Source: Serpula lacrymans var. lacrymans S7.9 (taxonomy: Eukaryota; Basidiomycota; Agaricomycetes; Boletales; Serpulaceae). Taken from it: a stretch of 64,000 nt of DNA. The position numbers and the translations under genes are program-made. The notes beneath the pieces were generated by a model. It was given only the letters and a program-made list of their open reading frames with translations. It did no database searches and was not told the DNA's origin. How positions within the stretch are numbered: the stretch's first letter is position 1; the number at the start of each line of letters is the position of its first letter. This document shows positions 36,635 through 48,782 of this stretch, in pieces. The stretch spans positions 62,001 through 126,000 of the forward strand of contig NW_006763295.1 in the NCBI RefSeq assembly GCF_000218685.1, read 5' to 3'.

Positions 36635-39600
36635 TCACCCCCGAGTAGCTAAATTTTTGCGCCAAGTCAACGCGAGCCAGCGCAGAGCACCATCAGGATC
36701 CTCTACCCACTCGCTCATAAGCTCTTCCACTAATTTTGTTCCTGCAGTAGACAAATCGATTTCCCGACGATGCGCCTGCAGCACTGCGACCGCTGTTTCC
36801 AAGCACAATGTCCGATCCATAGTGCCTAATTCACTTGGACAGAGTGGAGGTTGCGATAACGTGCGACAAGCGAGGATAAAGTCTTCGATATGCATCTTGT
36901 TGTCGGTCGTGCACACCAGATAATCAGCATATCTGTGAGGAAAACCGGCGTGGTACCATTTGTTCTGTGATACATAGTTCACTAGGGAGGCGAGGCTTTC
37001 CGCATATTGATATCCTGGTCTTGACGCTGTGGAACTTGCCATAGTATGATGTAACAGTACGAGCTGAAGAAACTCAGCACTGAACGGTAATCAATCAAAA
37101 GCTTCACATACCTTCAGGCTTAAAATGAGCTGCCAATAGATCGCTCCACCGTTAGCTTTCTCTTGTGATTGTTGGCGTTCGTGGCCCTCTGCGATCTCCA
37201 ATAAATATGCCAAAAGTCTATCAGTTCTCGTGTCGATATATCCCATTGCGTGATACTGGACTGTATGTTGGACAGTAAAGAAAGGATATTGATCCAAGCC
37301 ATGCACCTGCACAATCGTGTTCTCAGGTGAGAGTAATATACCTCCAATACGCATGAGACAAGACAAGTGCCTTTCGGCGAGGGCTGCAGGCATAAAAGGA
37401 TCCCGCATACAATTCAAGAGAACCGACAGCGTTCTCAAAGCTGTGTCTGAGCTATCATACGTTGTCAGAGATATAAGCGTCTTGCCGTATGGCTGATGCT
37501 CCCAGCCTTTTGGATGATTCGCAGCCATGAGTCGATGTAGTTTTAGGGAAGTTTCTCTCTCTAAGAAGGCAAGGGCATGACGTGACAAGACTTGCAATAT
37601 CTTTCCCTCACCGTCGTCGTGAGGTGAACTGAGATGGAATGCAAACTTCTCATAGATGGAAGTGAACTCCATTCCCTCTCCCCAGGAAGCTGTTATAGAC
37701 TCCTCGAGATCACCTGATCCATGTTCACGAACTACAGCTGTCTTGAGCCATCTCGTCCTCACATCGATATGGCCTTCTAGGATGGGTTTCACGACATATC
37801 TGGCAAAGAACTGCTTGACAGATGACTTGAAATTGAAACCGCATTTAAGGAGAGCTTCTGCTACAGGTCGTATTTCAACGTTTTGTGGCATTGGTCCATC
37901 TCCGCGTCGTGCTGCAGCCCAGTCCTCTTCAGAAACCGAGACCGCTTCATTGAGGCGCTGGGCTATTTCTATGAATGGCGCTAGCAAGTTTTGGACGTCT
38001 TGAGATACATCCCGGTTGCCGGATAACACAAATGAGGTGGTAGCAGATTCTATGAACGCATCCACCAGATACGAAATAATGGCAGGAGGAGTCTCCAAAA
38101 GTTCGGCTTGGGAAAGGTCGTTGATAAGTTGGTAGTCGAGCGCCCCGGTTCTGAATGATGGCACCAATAGCTGAAGAAGCATCTTCTGAGTAGACATCTT
38201 GATCGCAGGTCCTGAAGATGCACCATCAGATTGCTGGCCAACGACGCTTTGTGTCTGGGATTTCTGGTGAGCACGTCGATCCTTGTTGAACTCGAAAAGT
38301 TGATAGGTATACTCTCTAGCCTGTGGGGGCCTGAAAGACGCAATCATACCACTGGTAACAACTTGACGGTGCCAGCTTGAAGCATCCGTATCCTCCAGGA
38401 TACTGAAAGCCTGTTTTCGCTGCAAATTAGGCATCGAAAGGCGGCGGATGGCTGACATGATAGACATCACCACGCGCCGGTTATTTGGGTTCATGGGAGA
38501 AGAGAAGATGGTTTCAAGAAGTTGGTCGATTTCTGAGGGAGAGACCATGGGTAGTAGGGAATCAAGTAGTGAAGATGGATCGAGTAAGCCATAGTTATAA
38601 TGGTAACTTGCATTTGCACGTTTATATAGCTCCATGAATGATGGTGTCATTCGAACGTATTTCAGTGCATAACCCACTGGCCCTTTAGGTAAAGCATCAT
38701 TATTGCTACGGGGGATGTCCAACATCGTAAAGATCCACGCGAAAGTGAAAACGCTGAGTTGGTGGATAAATTTGAGTGAGACACCACGGATCGAACGAGG
38801 CCCCGACCTACGCCGGAAGGCAAGTAAAATATTGATCAATTCAGCATCTTCTATGTCTGAAACTCTCAACGCTAAAAGCAAGTCGGATGCAGCTGTCTGG
38901 AAATCGACGCGAGGACGTATTAGGGATACGGGATCGAAATCGAAATCGAATTTTTCTGTATTTTGAGGCGGGTAATCAGGTAGAAAAGTTTGCAAATAGC
39001 CGCAAAGCTCCCCGTTTTGCCATACTAATCCTTGGACGGTAGTTGACCTCAAGACTTGCATCACCAAGCAATCTCCATGGTCCATTGTTTGACAGGTCTG
39101 TAAAAGTGCACGAATTTTTGATACCTTATGTTGGCCCTTCTTAGAAAACGTAAGGTATGTCTCCAAAGCTTCTCCGAATTGCAGTGGATGCCAGTCATAG
39201 CAATCTTCGTGGTCTTCCAGATGTGTCTGGCTACCTAGCAGTACCGCTTCAAGGTAGGAGCCCAAGGGACCAGTCAGATCGAGATGAGCTTCGTGCTTCT
39301 GGGAGTTCCCGCGGAGGCAAAGTCTGAAAGGGAGGAAGTACCTAATGGATGCTACCTTGAGGTCATTTCGCCTCGACTCGATTGTAGCAGCATCCAACTT
39401 TTTTGGAAAGCCAGCTCGACCTTCTTTATAAAGCCTCTCGCGTTCTTCTCCTAGGGATTCTAAAAAGGGGAGAACTGCAGGCAGGACCCTTACATCTACC
39501 ACGAGTTCGGCAAGATAGTCAAAGAACGAAACCAAACATGGAACGTTGTTGACGGAGTCAAAGCCAAGCAACTCTGGATAATCAAAGACTTTCATTCGCT

Positions 39601-41755
39601 CCCACTGCACCCACAAACCAATAAGTGGATCCAATAAAAGCCCACGCAACTCCCTAAGATCGTCAGCCAAGACGGGAAAAATTGCGTTAATCATGTCTAA
39701 TAATAATACACAACTTCAGTTACTTTGTTTGAAAACATCGAGTTCCGTTTACTCACCTACTCGGCTCTGAATTAAGTAGCGGAACATGTCGCCCATCATG
39801 TCGTAATGTCGAACTATGGAGACCGCGTGATCAGGCTCGTTAACCCACACCCGGAGCAGATCTATCATGCATCGAATAGTTACATTGGTCTTTTGGCACC
39901 AATCAGCCAGTAGCCGTAGATCGAAAGCAACCTTGGTTCGGTGGCTAACATATAGCCCCAGTGGACCTGATAAAAAGCATAGCATGCTATCTTGATCGAT
40001 ATGACTAACTATCCATTCGAACAACTGAGGAGAAACTTGTACGTCTTTCCCGAAACGTTTGACCGCCCAAGATAGGGTATCAACGAAAAGCGATGGAGAC
40101 CGAGATAGAATACACAGCGTGAGAGCGGCATTAACATTTGCAGGTCGTGAGTCGCGACTGCGAGACGCGTTTTGCTTGTATTCTTCGATATCATTCAAAC
40201 ATCTTGAATCCTCCTGGTCTAACTTGAATTTATACAGAATGGTGCGAGCACTCCCGATTTGCATCGCATGAAGTCCAGCCGGTATAGCATCAGCAGTACG
40301 CAGATATACCCAAAGCGTATTCAGTGCACAAGTAGCTGGAGTACTTGTTCCAGGGTCGGTGACGAAGTCATTAGGCCAACACGCAGTTCCTACATCTAGT
40401 AAGATACGAATATGATCTGGGTGGATCAGGGAAAGAATGTAAGCTGAACATTGTGGAAATGATTTGAGTACGGAAGGAGCATGATGTAGGTCTTCTCCTG
40501 TCTTGGCAATGTGCAAATAATTCAAGAATGGGAAGCGGGCTGGACGTGGTAAACGCCTTAAGGCCTTGATAATGAGTGTATCCGGATACGATAGGCTGCT
40601 GGCGAGGTATTTCAGCTGTTTGAAAATAGTCAGCAACAGTCCCGTAGCTGACTGCGATCCGGATAAGAGTAATGCGTCCTTTGCTGATAACAGCGACCAC
40701 TCTCCATCGGCCTTTCCAAATTGATCAACTGCGACGTCTAGCAATGGTTTAACAACCTCATAAGCCCATTCCAGTTGACCATATGCCTTCCCAACCCTGG
40801 TCAAAATATCACACTGAACGAGGGAAACGCGTATGATAGTCGCTGATTCTTTTTCTCTGCCAATGACGTAGCCCATATGCTTAGCTAGGTCTGCTAAAGG
40901 CATACGATTTGAGCAAAGTGTTTCATCTTTACTTTCCGACTTTTCCTCAACAAACGTCACGTAATGAGAGACGAATTGGGTGAAGAACAACTTGCCCCTT
41001 GGCTCTGTGTATCTAATGACGATGCCCATCGTAGAGGACAAGTCCTTGAGCGAATGGACTTTGAAATCCAAGGTGATACTGGATGCATCAACGTTGTGAA
41101 GTAACAAATCGGCCACTAATTCTGGGCGTCTTCTCGCAAGTCGCGGCCAAGTATTTTGATCAAACCAGTCTGCGGCGCAGTGTTTTACAATGGAAAACAG
41201 AACCGATGGTGACGCAGCCGTGAAAAGAGATAAGAGCGCACATTTCGCATATCGTGCGATAGGAGTAGGCAAGCCATCTGTAACAAATGGAAAGATGGCT
41301 TTAAGGATGCCGTCGATGAGATGAAAATGCTGTGGGCTCTGTGACGATGCACTGGCAAGAAGGCGAAACAGGCGAGATGCGATGTATCGTGGAAGATCTG
41401 TGTTGATAAGATGGACCATTCCTTCTACATCGTTTCCTCCAAAAACAGCCTCCAACGCACGATGATCCTTTTCCCAAGCCGAAACGAGCGTAGATATTCC
41501 ACTCTGAAGAATAGCTTTATGATCATATGTTTTGATGGCATACAACGACCAATCGACTGACTTGGAGATCCGTAGTAGGAGACCATAGTCATAGGGTGTA
41601 ATCTCAAGACTGGAGAGTTTGGAATCGAGCTCAGATCTGAGCGCTGCTTGTTCATCTGACGACAGTCTTAGCCAAAATGCGGCTATTGTCTGCTTTCGTA
41701 GGGGTAGTGGAAAGTCATAGACATCTTCAAAAAGTTGAGAAAAGGGTGTCTTCAT
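36635..41755 (-). CDS. very large unrecognised protein (1670 aa)
   Basis: Three exons (41755-39757, 39696-37112, 37063-36635) sum to 5013 bases, 1670 residues, with exact frame at both junctions. I recognise no catalytic motif, signal peptide or obvious transmembrane segment. The sequence is dominated by amphipathic helices (FPLPLRKQTIAAFWLRLSSDE, GLLLRISKSVDWSLYAIKTYD, LINILLAFRRRSGPRS), with repeated Leu-rich helix pairs. The whole could be an alpha-solenoid scaffold of the HEAT/ARM kind; this is inference from composition. The C-terminal exon (YHAGFPHRYADYLVCTTDNK ... LRWLALTWRKNLATRG) is compact. A broken copy of parts of this gene lies just downstream. Such long orphan proteins are common in Agaricomycetes. 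A functional label would be guesswork. Confidence 0.75.
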
Positions 41756-42079
41756 GATGTATCAGATATAACAGAATAGTAAAACCTAGCTTTAAAAATC
41801 GTCAATAACGAAAAGGACCACTAGTACTGACAACACTACTTGCCTGGGCCACTTGGAAGTTGTGGTTGGGACAAAAGCAAGTGAGGGCAGCTCCAACATT
41901 CTTATAAGCTTCGTGGTGGATGACATCAATGGCCACATGATATAGCCCCAACACGATGCATGAGGCTGCATTCTGAGTGTACACCGTGATGATAAACTGA
42001 TCATGAGCGTAGCGCCCAAGACGCCACGCGCGATGATCGCAGTACGTATTCTAAGCAGCCACTTTCTTGTCTGACCACC
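41756..42079. other. divergent promoter region
   Basis: Between the large minus-strand gene and LSM2 on the plus strand. No further feature recognised; it should hold both promoters. Confidence 0.4.
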
Positions 42080-42604
42080 ATGGCAAGTCTCCGCTCAACA
42101 TATGTGACAGAAAACACAACACTAATATTCCCCTCAAAAAGCTTATATTCTCCGTATTCAAAACGCTCACCGACCAGCGAGTCACCGTCGAGCTCAAGAA
42201 TGATCTTTGCATCACAGGTGTCTTGAAATCCGTTGATCAGTGCGTTTAAAAATGAAGTTACTTGCGCGCATTGTGAAATGTCGAGCAGAGGAATGAATTA
42301 GGTTCTTGAACATCCGTTTGGACGCGATCAAGGTCTTGGATGAGGCTAGGCATCCACACATGGTATGTTTTTATCGCACACACGCATGCAGGTTAATCTT
42401 CATTGCGTTCCTTTAGATGGCCATCAAGAACTGCTTTATTCGGGGATCTGTCGTCAGATACGTCCAACTTCCCGCTGAACACGTTGATACACAATTATTG
42501 GAAGATGCTACACGAAGAGGTCACCTTCATTACTCTTATATCAACGTTTTACCTGCTGAACGCCTATTTTGTCTATAGAAGCCGCAAATCAAGCCAAGCG
42601 TTGA
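42080..42604 (+). CDS. LSM2: U6 snRNA-associated Sm-like protein LSm2
   Basis: Five exons (42080-42082, 42142-42239, 42302-42362, 42417-42519, 42579-42604) total 291 bases, 96 residues; human LSm2 has 95. The protein begins M-LIFSVFKTLTDQRVTVELK and carries the Sm1 motif (NDLCITGVLKSVDQFLNIRLD) and Sm2 motif (KNCFIRGSVVRYVQLPAEHVD), ending DTQLLEDATRREAANQAKR. LSm2 sits in the LSm2-8 ring that stabilises U6 snRNA for splicing and in the LSm1-7 ring for mRNA decapping. Exon 1 contributes only the start codon. The first intron begins GCAAGT rather than GTAAGT and ends AAAAAG after a CTAAT branch-like site, so it is a GC-AG intron. The other introns start GTGCGT, GTATGT and GTCACC. Assignment is very secure. 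Confidence 0.96.
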
Positions 42605-42900
42605 TGAGACTGGTTGTTTTCTGATTTCAGGTTATTACTGCGAGTTAAAATGTGAAACAGGCACTGGCTGGCATTGCTAGTGTTATGTTATGCTCCTTCA
42701 AGCTTCAAGACCCATAAACGTGCACTAGTATTCATGTAGGATAGCGTCTACTCGAATTAATGTCATATCTGTACAGTATACTGCTCGCCCAGTTGTGATT
42801 ATCCCATCAAATAAACTTTCAAACACACGGAAATTGACCTTTTTTCCACAATTATTCACTTTTGCAATCGGTGTCGGCACCGACACCTGTTCAAAATTTA
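42605..42900. other. convergent 3' region
   Basis: LSM2 (+) and the F-box gene (-) converge here. Nothing else seen. Confidence 0.4.
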
Positions 42901-44253
42901 TCAAACACGCGATTGGGTACTCTCGGGTTCAAGCCGGAATTCCTCGACGTAGTGGACCGAACTGGCAACAACCAAGGGCGTGTACTGTAAGAGGTCAGAT
43001 AGAGCACTACTCCCAGCGTCGATGCGACAATTGCGAAACACAACTTGCTCGAAGGGGCACGAAGAACGGCGAATAAGAGATAAAAGCTGTGGAAAGAGAT
43101 CCCACATCTCTATATTCACGGGGAAAAATGAGCTTTCTCCCATCGATATAGTCAGATGGCACAAGGACGGCAGTATCAGCTTTGTGAAGAGTGAAGCACA
43201 CTCGATAAGTTCGGTCTGGGGAGAACGAGGCCCGTCAGAAGATATGTCCAAGGTCTCCAGTCTTTCGAGTACGAAAGGGTCAACGTGGATAAAGTCCGAC
43301 GGCATCGTGATATATGAAGGGTTTGAGTACGACTTCATAGTTAAGTGACGAAGAGCTGGGCATTGAGCCAGTATCTGAAGAGTGATATCTGATTGTGCCT
43401 GAGGCATTAATGTGAGGTGTGTCAATTGAGGGAAGAGCGGCAGAGAGCTGGTTGCAAACTGTGACAGGCCAACGATGAACGAGCCAGGACGATCCACCGT
43501 GAGATTCAGGATGAGCGATTGTAGCATGGGAAGGGAATTCGAGTAGCGGAGGAGGCTCGACAAATAGTCCCATTGGCCTGTCAAGGAAAGGTGACCGAGG
43601 TGCGATTCGTGGGACATCAATAATGACATCAACGGAGACGCATAGCCAATGGCATGACCTGATTTGCTATAACTGTGTATCTTGACCGTCAATGGCCGGT
43701 TTTTGGAGCGATTCAACCATGCTTGGGTCATAGAGATCTCGAGCGCCGATATCCAGTATCCTGGATCCTCCAATGCGACACCTGCCCAAAGCTCAGAGGT
43801 AGCATACGAAATCGCCCTCCACCTGCGGCAGACTTGTCCAAGAAGCAGGGGTGCTGTACGAGCGTTGGGTCTGATGGATCGGTCCTCGGGGAGACAGTGT
43901 TTGAATATTTCTTGGAGTAACTCGACAGGGTACGTACGCAGAGGGTGAATTTTGGCCTTACGAACGAAGATGTTGTTCTGTAGATGACTCCTCCTTTCGT
44001 CGAACCGTGCTATAAGAGTCTGGATCCGAGACATCTCTGCGTTCAACAACTCAACACCACTGTTTAAACGCTCAAGTTCATCGATATCTCGATGAAGCAT
44101 GTGTCGCGTATGGGAGACGTTGACCTCGTCGAAAAGTGCCGTGTCATCGGTCGTTAAACTTGAATGCATTGGGAAGTTGGTTGGACGGAGTAAGTCGAAT
44201 ATGCTTGGGTAGCACTCGGCTGGAAAGGGCTCGCATATGTCCAAGATAGACAT
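42901..44253 (-). CDS. F-box-like protein with N-terminal coiled coil
   Basis: A single-exon frame of about 450 residues. A coiled coil (HRDIDELERLNSGVELLNAEM, IQTLIARFDERRSHLQNNI) precedes an F-box-like motif (PLRTYPVELLQEIFKHCLPED, then LLLGQVCRRWRAISYATSELW). The rest alternates Leu-rich strands and helices (LPLFPQLTHLTLMPQAQSDIT, LAQCPALRHLTMKSYSNPSY) like a degenerate leucine-rich-repeat receptor. This architecture is a greatly expanded Agaricomycete family, presumed to be substrate adaptors of SCF ubiquitin ligases; substrates are unknown. Starts at 44253 (MSILDICEPF) or 44169 (MHSSLTTDDT) are both possible; the second lies closer to where family members usually begin. No close paralogue occurs in the window. 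Confidence 0.82.
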   Translation of the reverse strand: MSILDICEPFPAECYPSIFDLLRPTNFPMHSSLTTDDTALFDEVNVSHTRHMLHRDIDELERLNSGVELLNAEMSRIQTLIARFDERRSHLQNNIFVRKAKIHPLRTYPVELLQEIFKHCLPEDRSIRPNARTAPLLLGQVCRRWRAISYATSELWAGVALEDPGYWISALEISMTQAWLNRSKNRPLTVKIHSYSKSGHAIGYASPLMSLLMSHESHLGHLSLTGQWDYLSSLLRYSNSLPMLQSLILNLTVDRPGSFIVGLSQFATSSLPLFPQLTHLTLMPQAQSDITLQILAQCPALRHLTMKSYSNPSYITMPSDFIHVDPFVLERLETLDISSDGPRSPQTELIECASLFTKLILPSLCHLTISMGESSFFPVNIEMWDLFPQLLSLIRRSSCPFEQVVFRNCRIDAGSSALSDLLQYTPLVVASSVHYVEEFRLEPESTQSRV

Positions 44254-44304
44254 GCAGATAGGGAAACGAATCACTTGATGGGAAGTGAGCGGTATTTCTT
44301 TCAA

Positions 44305-45036
44305 AATGAAACCACGGATACAAGTCAGTGAAGCGGACTTACCGACGAGTAGAACAGTATATTCTTGAGCTTGAAAGGTAGTTACAAGTGAACAGATAGA
44401 CAGACAAATAACAAGTATTTATACATGCAAGGCAGGATGCATCGTGGGCTGATTGCCCGACGCTAGGTCTTCACGCGTTGATTATTGAGTAAGTTTCATA
44501 ATGCCGGTAGTGCTAACATGCACGAACGTACGTCAATCAAGCCTCATTATCTCTTGGCCCGCGAAAAAAGAATCAAGAAAGCGCGAAGGAGCTAAGTTAG
44601 ACACATATTGCAGCAACGCCGAGGGTTCCGGTCCCGACTTCGGGTTGTTGTTTGACGAGAGCCAGAGCTGTTGTTGACTGCAGAATCCGCAAGAATATCA
44701 GGTAACATACCTATATGACACTGTCAAAGCTAAAGCAAAGAGAGAGATTGGTTTTTGCTGGAACGCAGTAAGTTGATATAGAAAGGTTATAACTTGAAAG
44801 GCCGTGGGAGCAGTGCGGGGGTATGCCAAGGATGCTACTGCTATAGAATCCGAACGCCAATTAGCCTAATTAGGCGCCTCAAGGGAGTTTATTGACTTCG
44901 AGTCATACAGACTCACAAAACATTACTATGACTCGGATTGCAAGCTTATCATCAATAGTTTTTCACTGTTCTCCCTTACAGCTATCTTATCTGCTCTGTT
45001 ACATCTCCTTGAGCGACACTTGCTATTGACATACAC
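44305..45036. other. divergent intergenic region with a 12-bp palindrome
   Basis: No gene recognised. A perfect inverted repeat GCCTAATTAGGC lies at 44864-44875, about 170 bases before the acetyltransferase start, and could be a binding site for a dimeric regulator; this is inference. Confidence 0.4.
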
Positions 45037-45853
45037 ATGCAACTGGACTCTGATGCCGTTCCCTATGACGTGAACTTTTGTTTCCCAGTACATGACCTCG
45101 AGAATGACAGGGTCAGGTTAACCCCCTTCGTTGTAAGTTGCTTTGCGCATCGTAGCCATTATTTACTGACCTCTTCGGGCGATCTGTATGGCATGTGGTT
45201 GCAATAATCCACCCTCATGATAGCCTTCCCTATACGCCGAAAGTTTCGTTGCAGCATCGTTGCCCTATCCAGAGTTATTCAAATACGTTCCATTTGGACC
45301 TTTTGCTTCCGCGAAAGAACTTGTAAACGACTTCATCGAGCCACGCATTCACCACAACCCGACTTTCATTCTCTTTGCAGTCATCAGTAAAGCGAGCAGC
45401 CCTGGCGACAATGACGGGAAGGATGAGCTTGCTGGAATCATTGGCCTTCTCAATACATCAACAAAATACCTCAGCACGGAGATTGGCTTCGTCGTCACGC
45501 TGCCGCAGTTTCAGCGCACGCATGTCACGTCGAATGCAGTGGGACTGCTTATGTTTTATGCTCTAGATTTGCCAAGCGAGAGTGGATTAGGTCTTCGTAG
45601 GCTTCAATGGCAGGCCAATGAGTTGAATGCTGCTTCCATACGAGTTGCAGAGAAAATGGGGTTCAAAAAAGAAGCTGTTATCAGATGGGATAGAGCCGTA
45701 CCTAGAGGGAGGGGGAAGGTATCCAATGGGCAGGAAATAAGGGAGGGCGATCCATTGACTGGCATGCTTGGCAGAAACACGGTAGTTCTCGCCATTTGCT
45801 GGGACGACTGGTTGACAGAACGCGAAAAGGTCAATGATCGGGTGCAAAGATAG
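45037..45853 (+). CDS. GNAT-family N-acetyltransferase (RimJ/RimL-like)
   Basis: Two exons (45037-45132, 45224-45853) encode 241 residues. The fold order is visible: RVRLTPFVPSLYAESFVAASL (strand 1 and helix 1), YPELFKYVPFGPF, ELAGIIGLLNTSTKYLSTEIG (strands 2-4), the acetyl-CoA loop region after VTLPQFQRTHVTSNAVGLLMF, then LGLRRLQWQANELNAASIRVA EKMGFKKEAVIRW, the classic C-terminal GNAT signature. This resembles ribosomal-protein or small-molecule acetyltransferases of the RimJ/L type, common in fungi; the substrate cannot be told. The acceptor at 45223 is chosen because it keeps PSLYAESF in frame and matches the family; the later AG at 45253 does not. Confidence 0.85.
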
Positions 45854-45966
45854 TTAAATTTGATGATATTCTCCACACGATGTGTTTCTAAACCATGTCG
45901 ATAACACGGTGATGATTGTGATCTTTCTCCTTGTGTTTACAAAGCTACTTTGTCTGCTGTTGATGA

Positions 45967-47640
45967 CTAGAAATTCACCCCAGCAGAATCGACGAATTGG
46001 GGCGGAATAGTATAACCCAAGGGTGACAATGCGGGTGTGATAGCGCGTCTCATCCTTGGCCCTCCAGCCCCGTCTACACCCGCCTTCTTACCTTCTTCGC
46101 TGTTCTGCTTCAGTACCTGGGTTGAAAGTGCATCCACCTGCTGGAAGAAGATATCCTCTGCAGGCATTTTTGTTTCGCCATTATTGAGTGATTCGTCATG
46201 CGCAAGGCGGAGGAGATAGGAAACAAAACTACAGAAAACATGTCAGGGGCTGAACGCACAGTGAAATATCTGATACGTACAGCTCTTTCAGAAACGCAAA
46301 AGACCATCCCTCTGTCTTTTCCGACACTTTCCGCGCCACCTCTTCGTCATTTGTAAGTATACTATCCTTGGCAACACCACTCTCTTGGCGTGCTCGGATT
46401 TTCGAGAGCCATTTAAGTGCAAAGTCTCTGCGCAAGGTTGCGTTTGGGAGATCAAACGTGTATTTTACGTCGAAGCGAGAAGGGCGGTTGATGATAGCGT
46501 CATCTATGTCTTCTGGATGGTTAGTAGTGGCGATGGTGAGGATACCATTGTTGAGTGCCTAAGATTAAAAAATGTACATTAACTCATGAGCATTGAGTCT
46601 ATGGAATTTGATACACACCAATCCATCCATTTCGTTCAGGAAGTATGATCGGACTTGTGGCGTGATCATAGTGTCCAGATCCTGGCGCATGGCTTGAGTA
46701 AGAACTCCCCTTGTAAGAAGGAAAAAATAAAAATACCTCAAGTACAAGAATGCAAGGTGAGTGACGTCTGGCGTGTCCAAATATAGCACGGATGCTATTT
46801 TCGGGTCCTTGGAATCAAATGTATTCGAGCTGATTTAAAGGACAGCGTCAGAATGAATGACTTGACTTACGAAGCCAGCTGTGAATGACTTCACGTAAAG
46901 CGTAGTTTGCTGAGACTCGCTGAGGAGCGCCTTGATGGTTTCTGTCTTCCCATTACCAGGAGGTCCTAGAGACGATTCATCAGTTAGTTAATATAAAATG
47001 CGGCCACTCCATACGTACCCAAAAGCAAAATCCCGCGCTTCCACGCGATGTCCAAGGAGTCGTAAATTTCCTTGTTAGCGAAGAATGTCTTTGTATCCCT
47101 TCTGAGACCCTCCCTGAACGAGTTTTCCAGCACAATGTTTTCCCAGTTCGACAATTGTATCGACTGGTACAGTGGCGCATTCTTCTCCCAGCCCCCGTTT
47201 TGAAACACCCATATTTCATCCTTGAGACTACCAGCCCACATATAAACTGCGCGTAAAAGAGCCCTTCCAGCTCCGTCGTCTGCAGCGTTAAACACAAAAT
47301 CGAAGAACTGCCATATTGTGCGATCTTTAGTAAAGGTAACCTTATACACAGTGAAGTCCGTTCCATTGTACGTGAATTTGATGGCGCCACAATAGATCTG
47401 GGAGTTTAGTCCTTGGCCCAAGACATCCCATTCAAAGAAGCTGTGGGTAGGTTCGTCGTGAGCAACCTCAACATGTATGGCAACAGATTTCAAATAAGCT
47501 GCCAGAAGCAAGTCACCACGGCCCACGTGAGCGACATGCTGTGAGTTGGGAAAGACATCCTTGAGACATTTCAAGAGTTTGAGCTTTTCGTTCGTGGCCG
47601 GAGCGGCGAATGCTGAGTCGAGTGTTTCTTTGAAGGACAT
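45967..47640 (-). CDS. BCS1-like AAA ATPase
   Basis: Six exons (47640-47019, 46965-46867, 46807-46737, 46681-46619, 46558-46281, 46228-45967) give 464 residues. The AAA module carries Walker A GPPGNGKT (208-215), YVKSFTAGF, Walker B CILVLEDLD, a sensor-1-type [13 protein letters not shown] and the arginine-finger region [15 protein letters not shown]. Residues 1-205 are an unfamiliar N-terminal domain ([40 protein letters not shown]). The C-terminal lid contains [21 protein letters not shown]. It is of the type expanded in Agaricomycetes and often annotated BCS1-like, but without the mitochondrial BCS1 presequence, so a non-mitochondrial role is likely. The donor of intron 2 is uncertain: the strong GTAAGT at 46870 breaks the frame, whereas GTCAAG four bases on restores it. 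Confidence 0.82.
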
Positions 47641-48782
47641 AGTGGTTGAATGGGGCGATGGAAGTGCACCCCTCAACCTTAACGTAGTTTAAGGAAAGCG
47701 GGTCCGTGGTTATGAGTCAAAGGATACCGCAGCCTAACCATACTGCGGGCCTCTCCGTTCTTTGCTTTTGACAGATTGGCGCCACTTCGCGGTGATTAAG
47801 ATATCCATCACTCGTAGTATAAATGTCTTCCAAGCACGAAGGGAGCATAAAGGGCATCACTGTATTGCGACGTCGAACATAGAAACAACTACTCTCCAGC
47901 TAGATATTCCAGATTGATGATTTAATCTTGAAATAGGGGTGTTATAGGGGTGTGTGAAGATGGAAGAATTGCAGGATTACGTACTGTAAAAGACTCCCCA
48001 TGACGACTGAACTTGATATATGCGGCGTTCTATGATGCAGAGGATTGGGTGTGACACGCCCGATGCAAGAAGTAACGACTTCCATATCAACTCAGTCGTA
48101 TTCGCCGCCATCGAGGCACGATTGTTGTACCTGAATTGAGCACTGAGTGCCAGCGGGTATGAGTCAGATTCAGTTAGTTCCTAATCATTGCGGTGGCTGA
48201 TTCGACGCTGGAAAAATTTGTCGAATATCCCGTCGGACAGCAGCAAGTTTATCCTCAATTACAGCCTACAAGATATAATTTAACTTGGTTTATCACATAA
48301 CAGAGAATATAATTCACCAAGTCAGTCAAATACCGGGTTCGCTCGAACTCGCCACGAAACCAAGCGATAGTCTCTGACCTTGCCGTTGGATCCGGAATGG
48401 CTGTCCCACGTTCAGATATCAGAAAAACAAGAGTGATAAAACACACATACATCTTGAAGTTCGTATGACATAGCGATAAAGATTAAGAGCCCTTTTCTGC
48501 AGGATGAAATGCTTCAAGCCAAGGTTCTGCATGCGGGGGAAAGTGAACTAGAAATTCATGCAGTGACGAACTTTGCAGCGGAAACAAACCTTTCGTCCAC
48601 GTGACTGTCGCGTAATATCGAACCTCTCTGTCCTTAGTATTCTGAAACCAGGCTTTTATTCCATTACACTGCTGTAGTTTTGTCAGTAGTCATATCGTGG
48701 TGCGCTTTATTCTGGTTTCATTGTACTGATATTGAATTATACTTTTTTCTAGCCGCGTTTGGTACCAGACGTCCTCGTTTAC
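47641..48782. other. intergenic region
   Basis: Divergent spacer of about 1.1 kb between the AAA ATPase and the 746-residue orphan. Only short frames without motifs; no RNA gene or repeat recognised. Confidence 0.4.
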
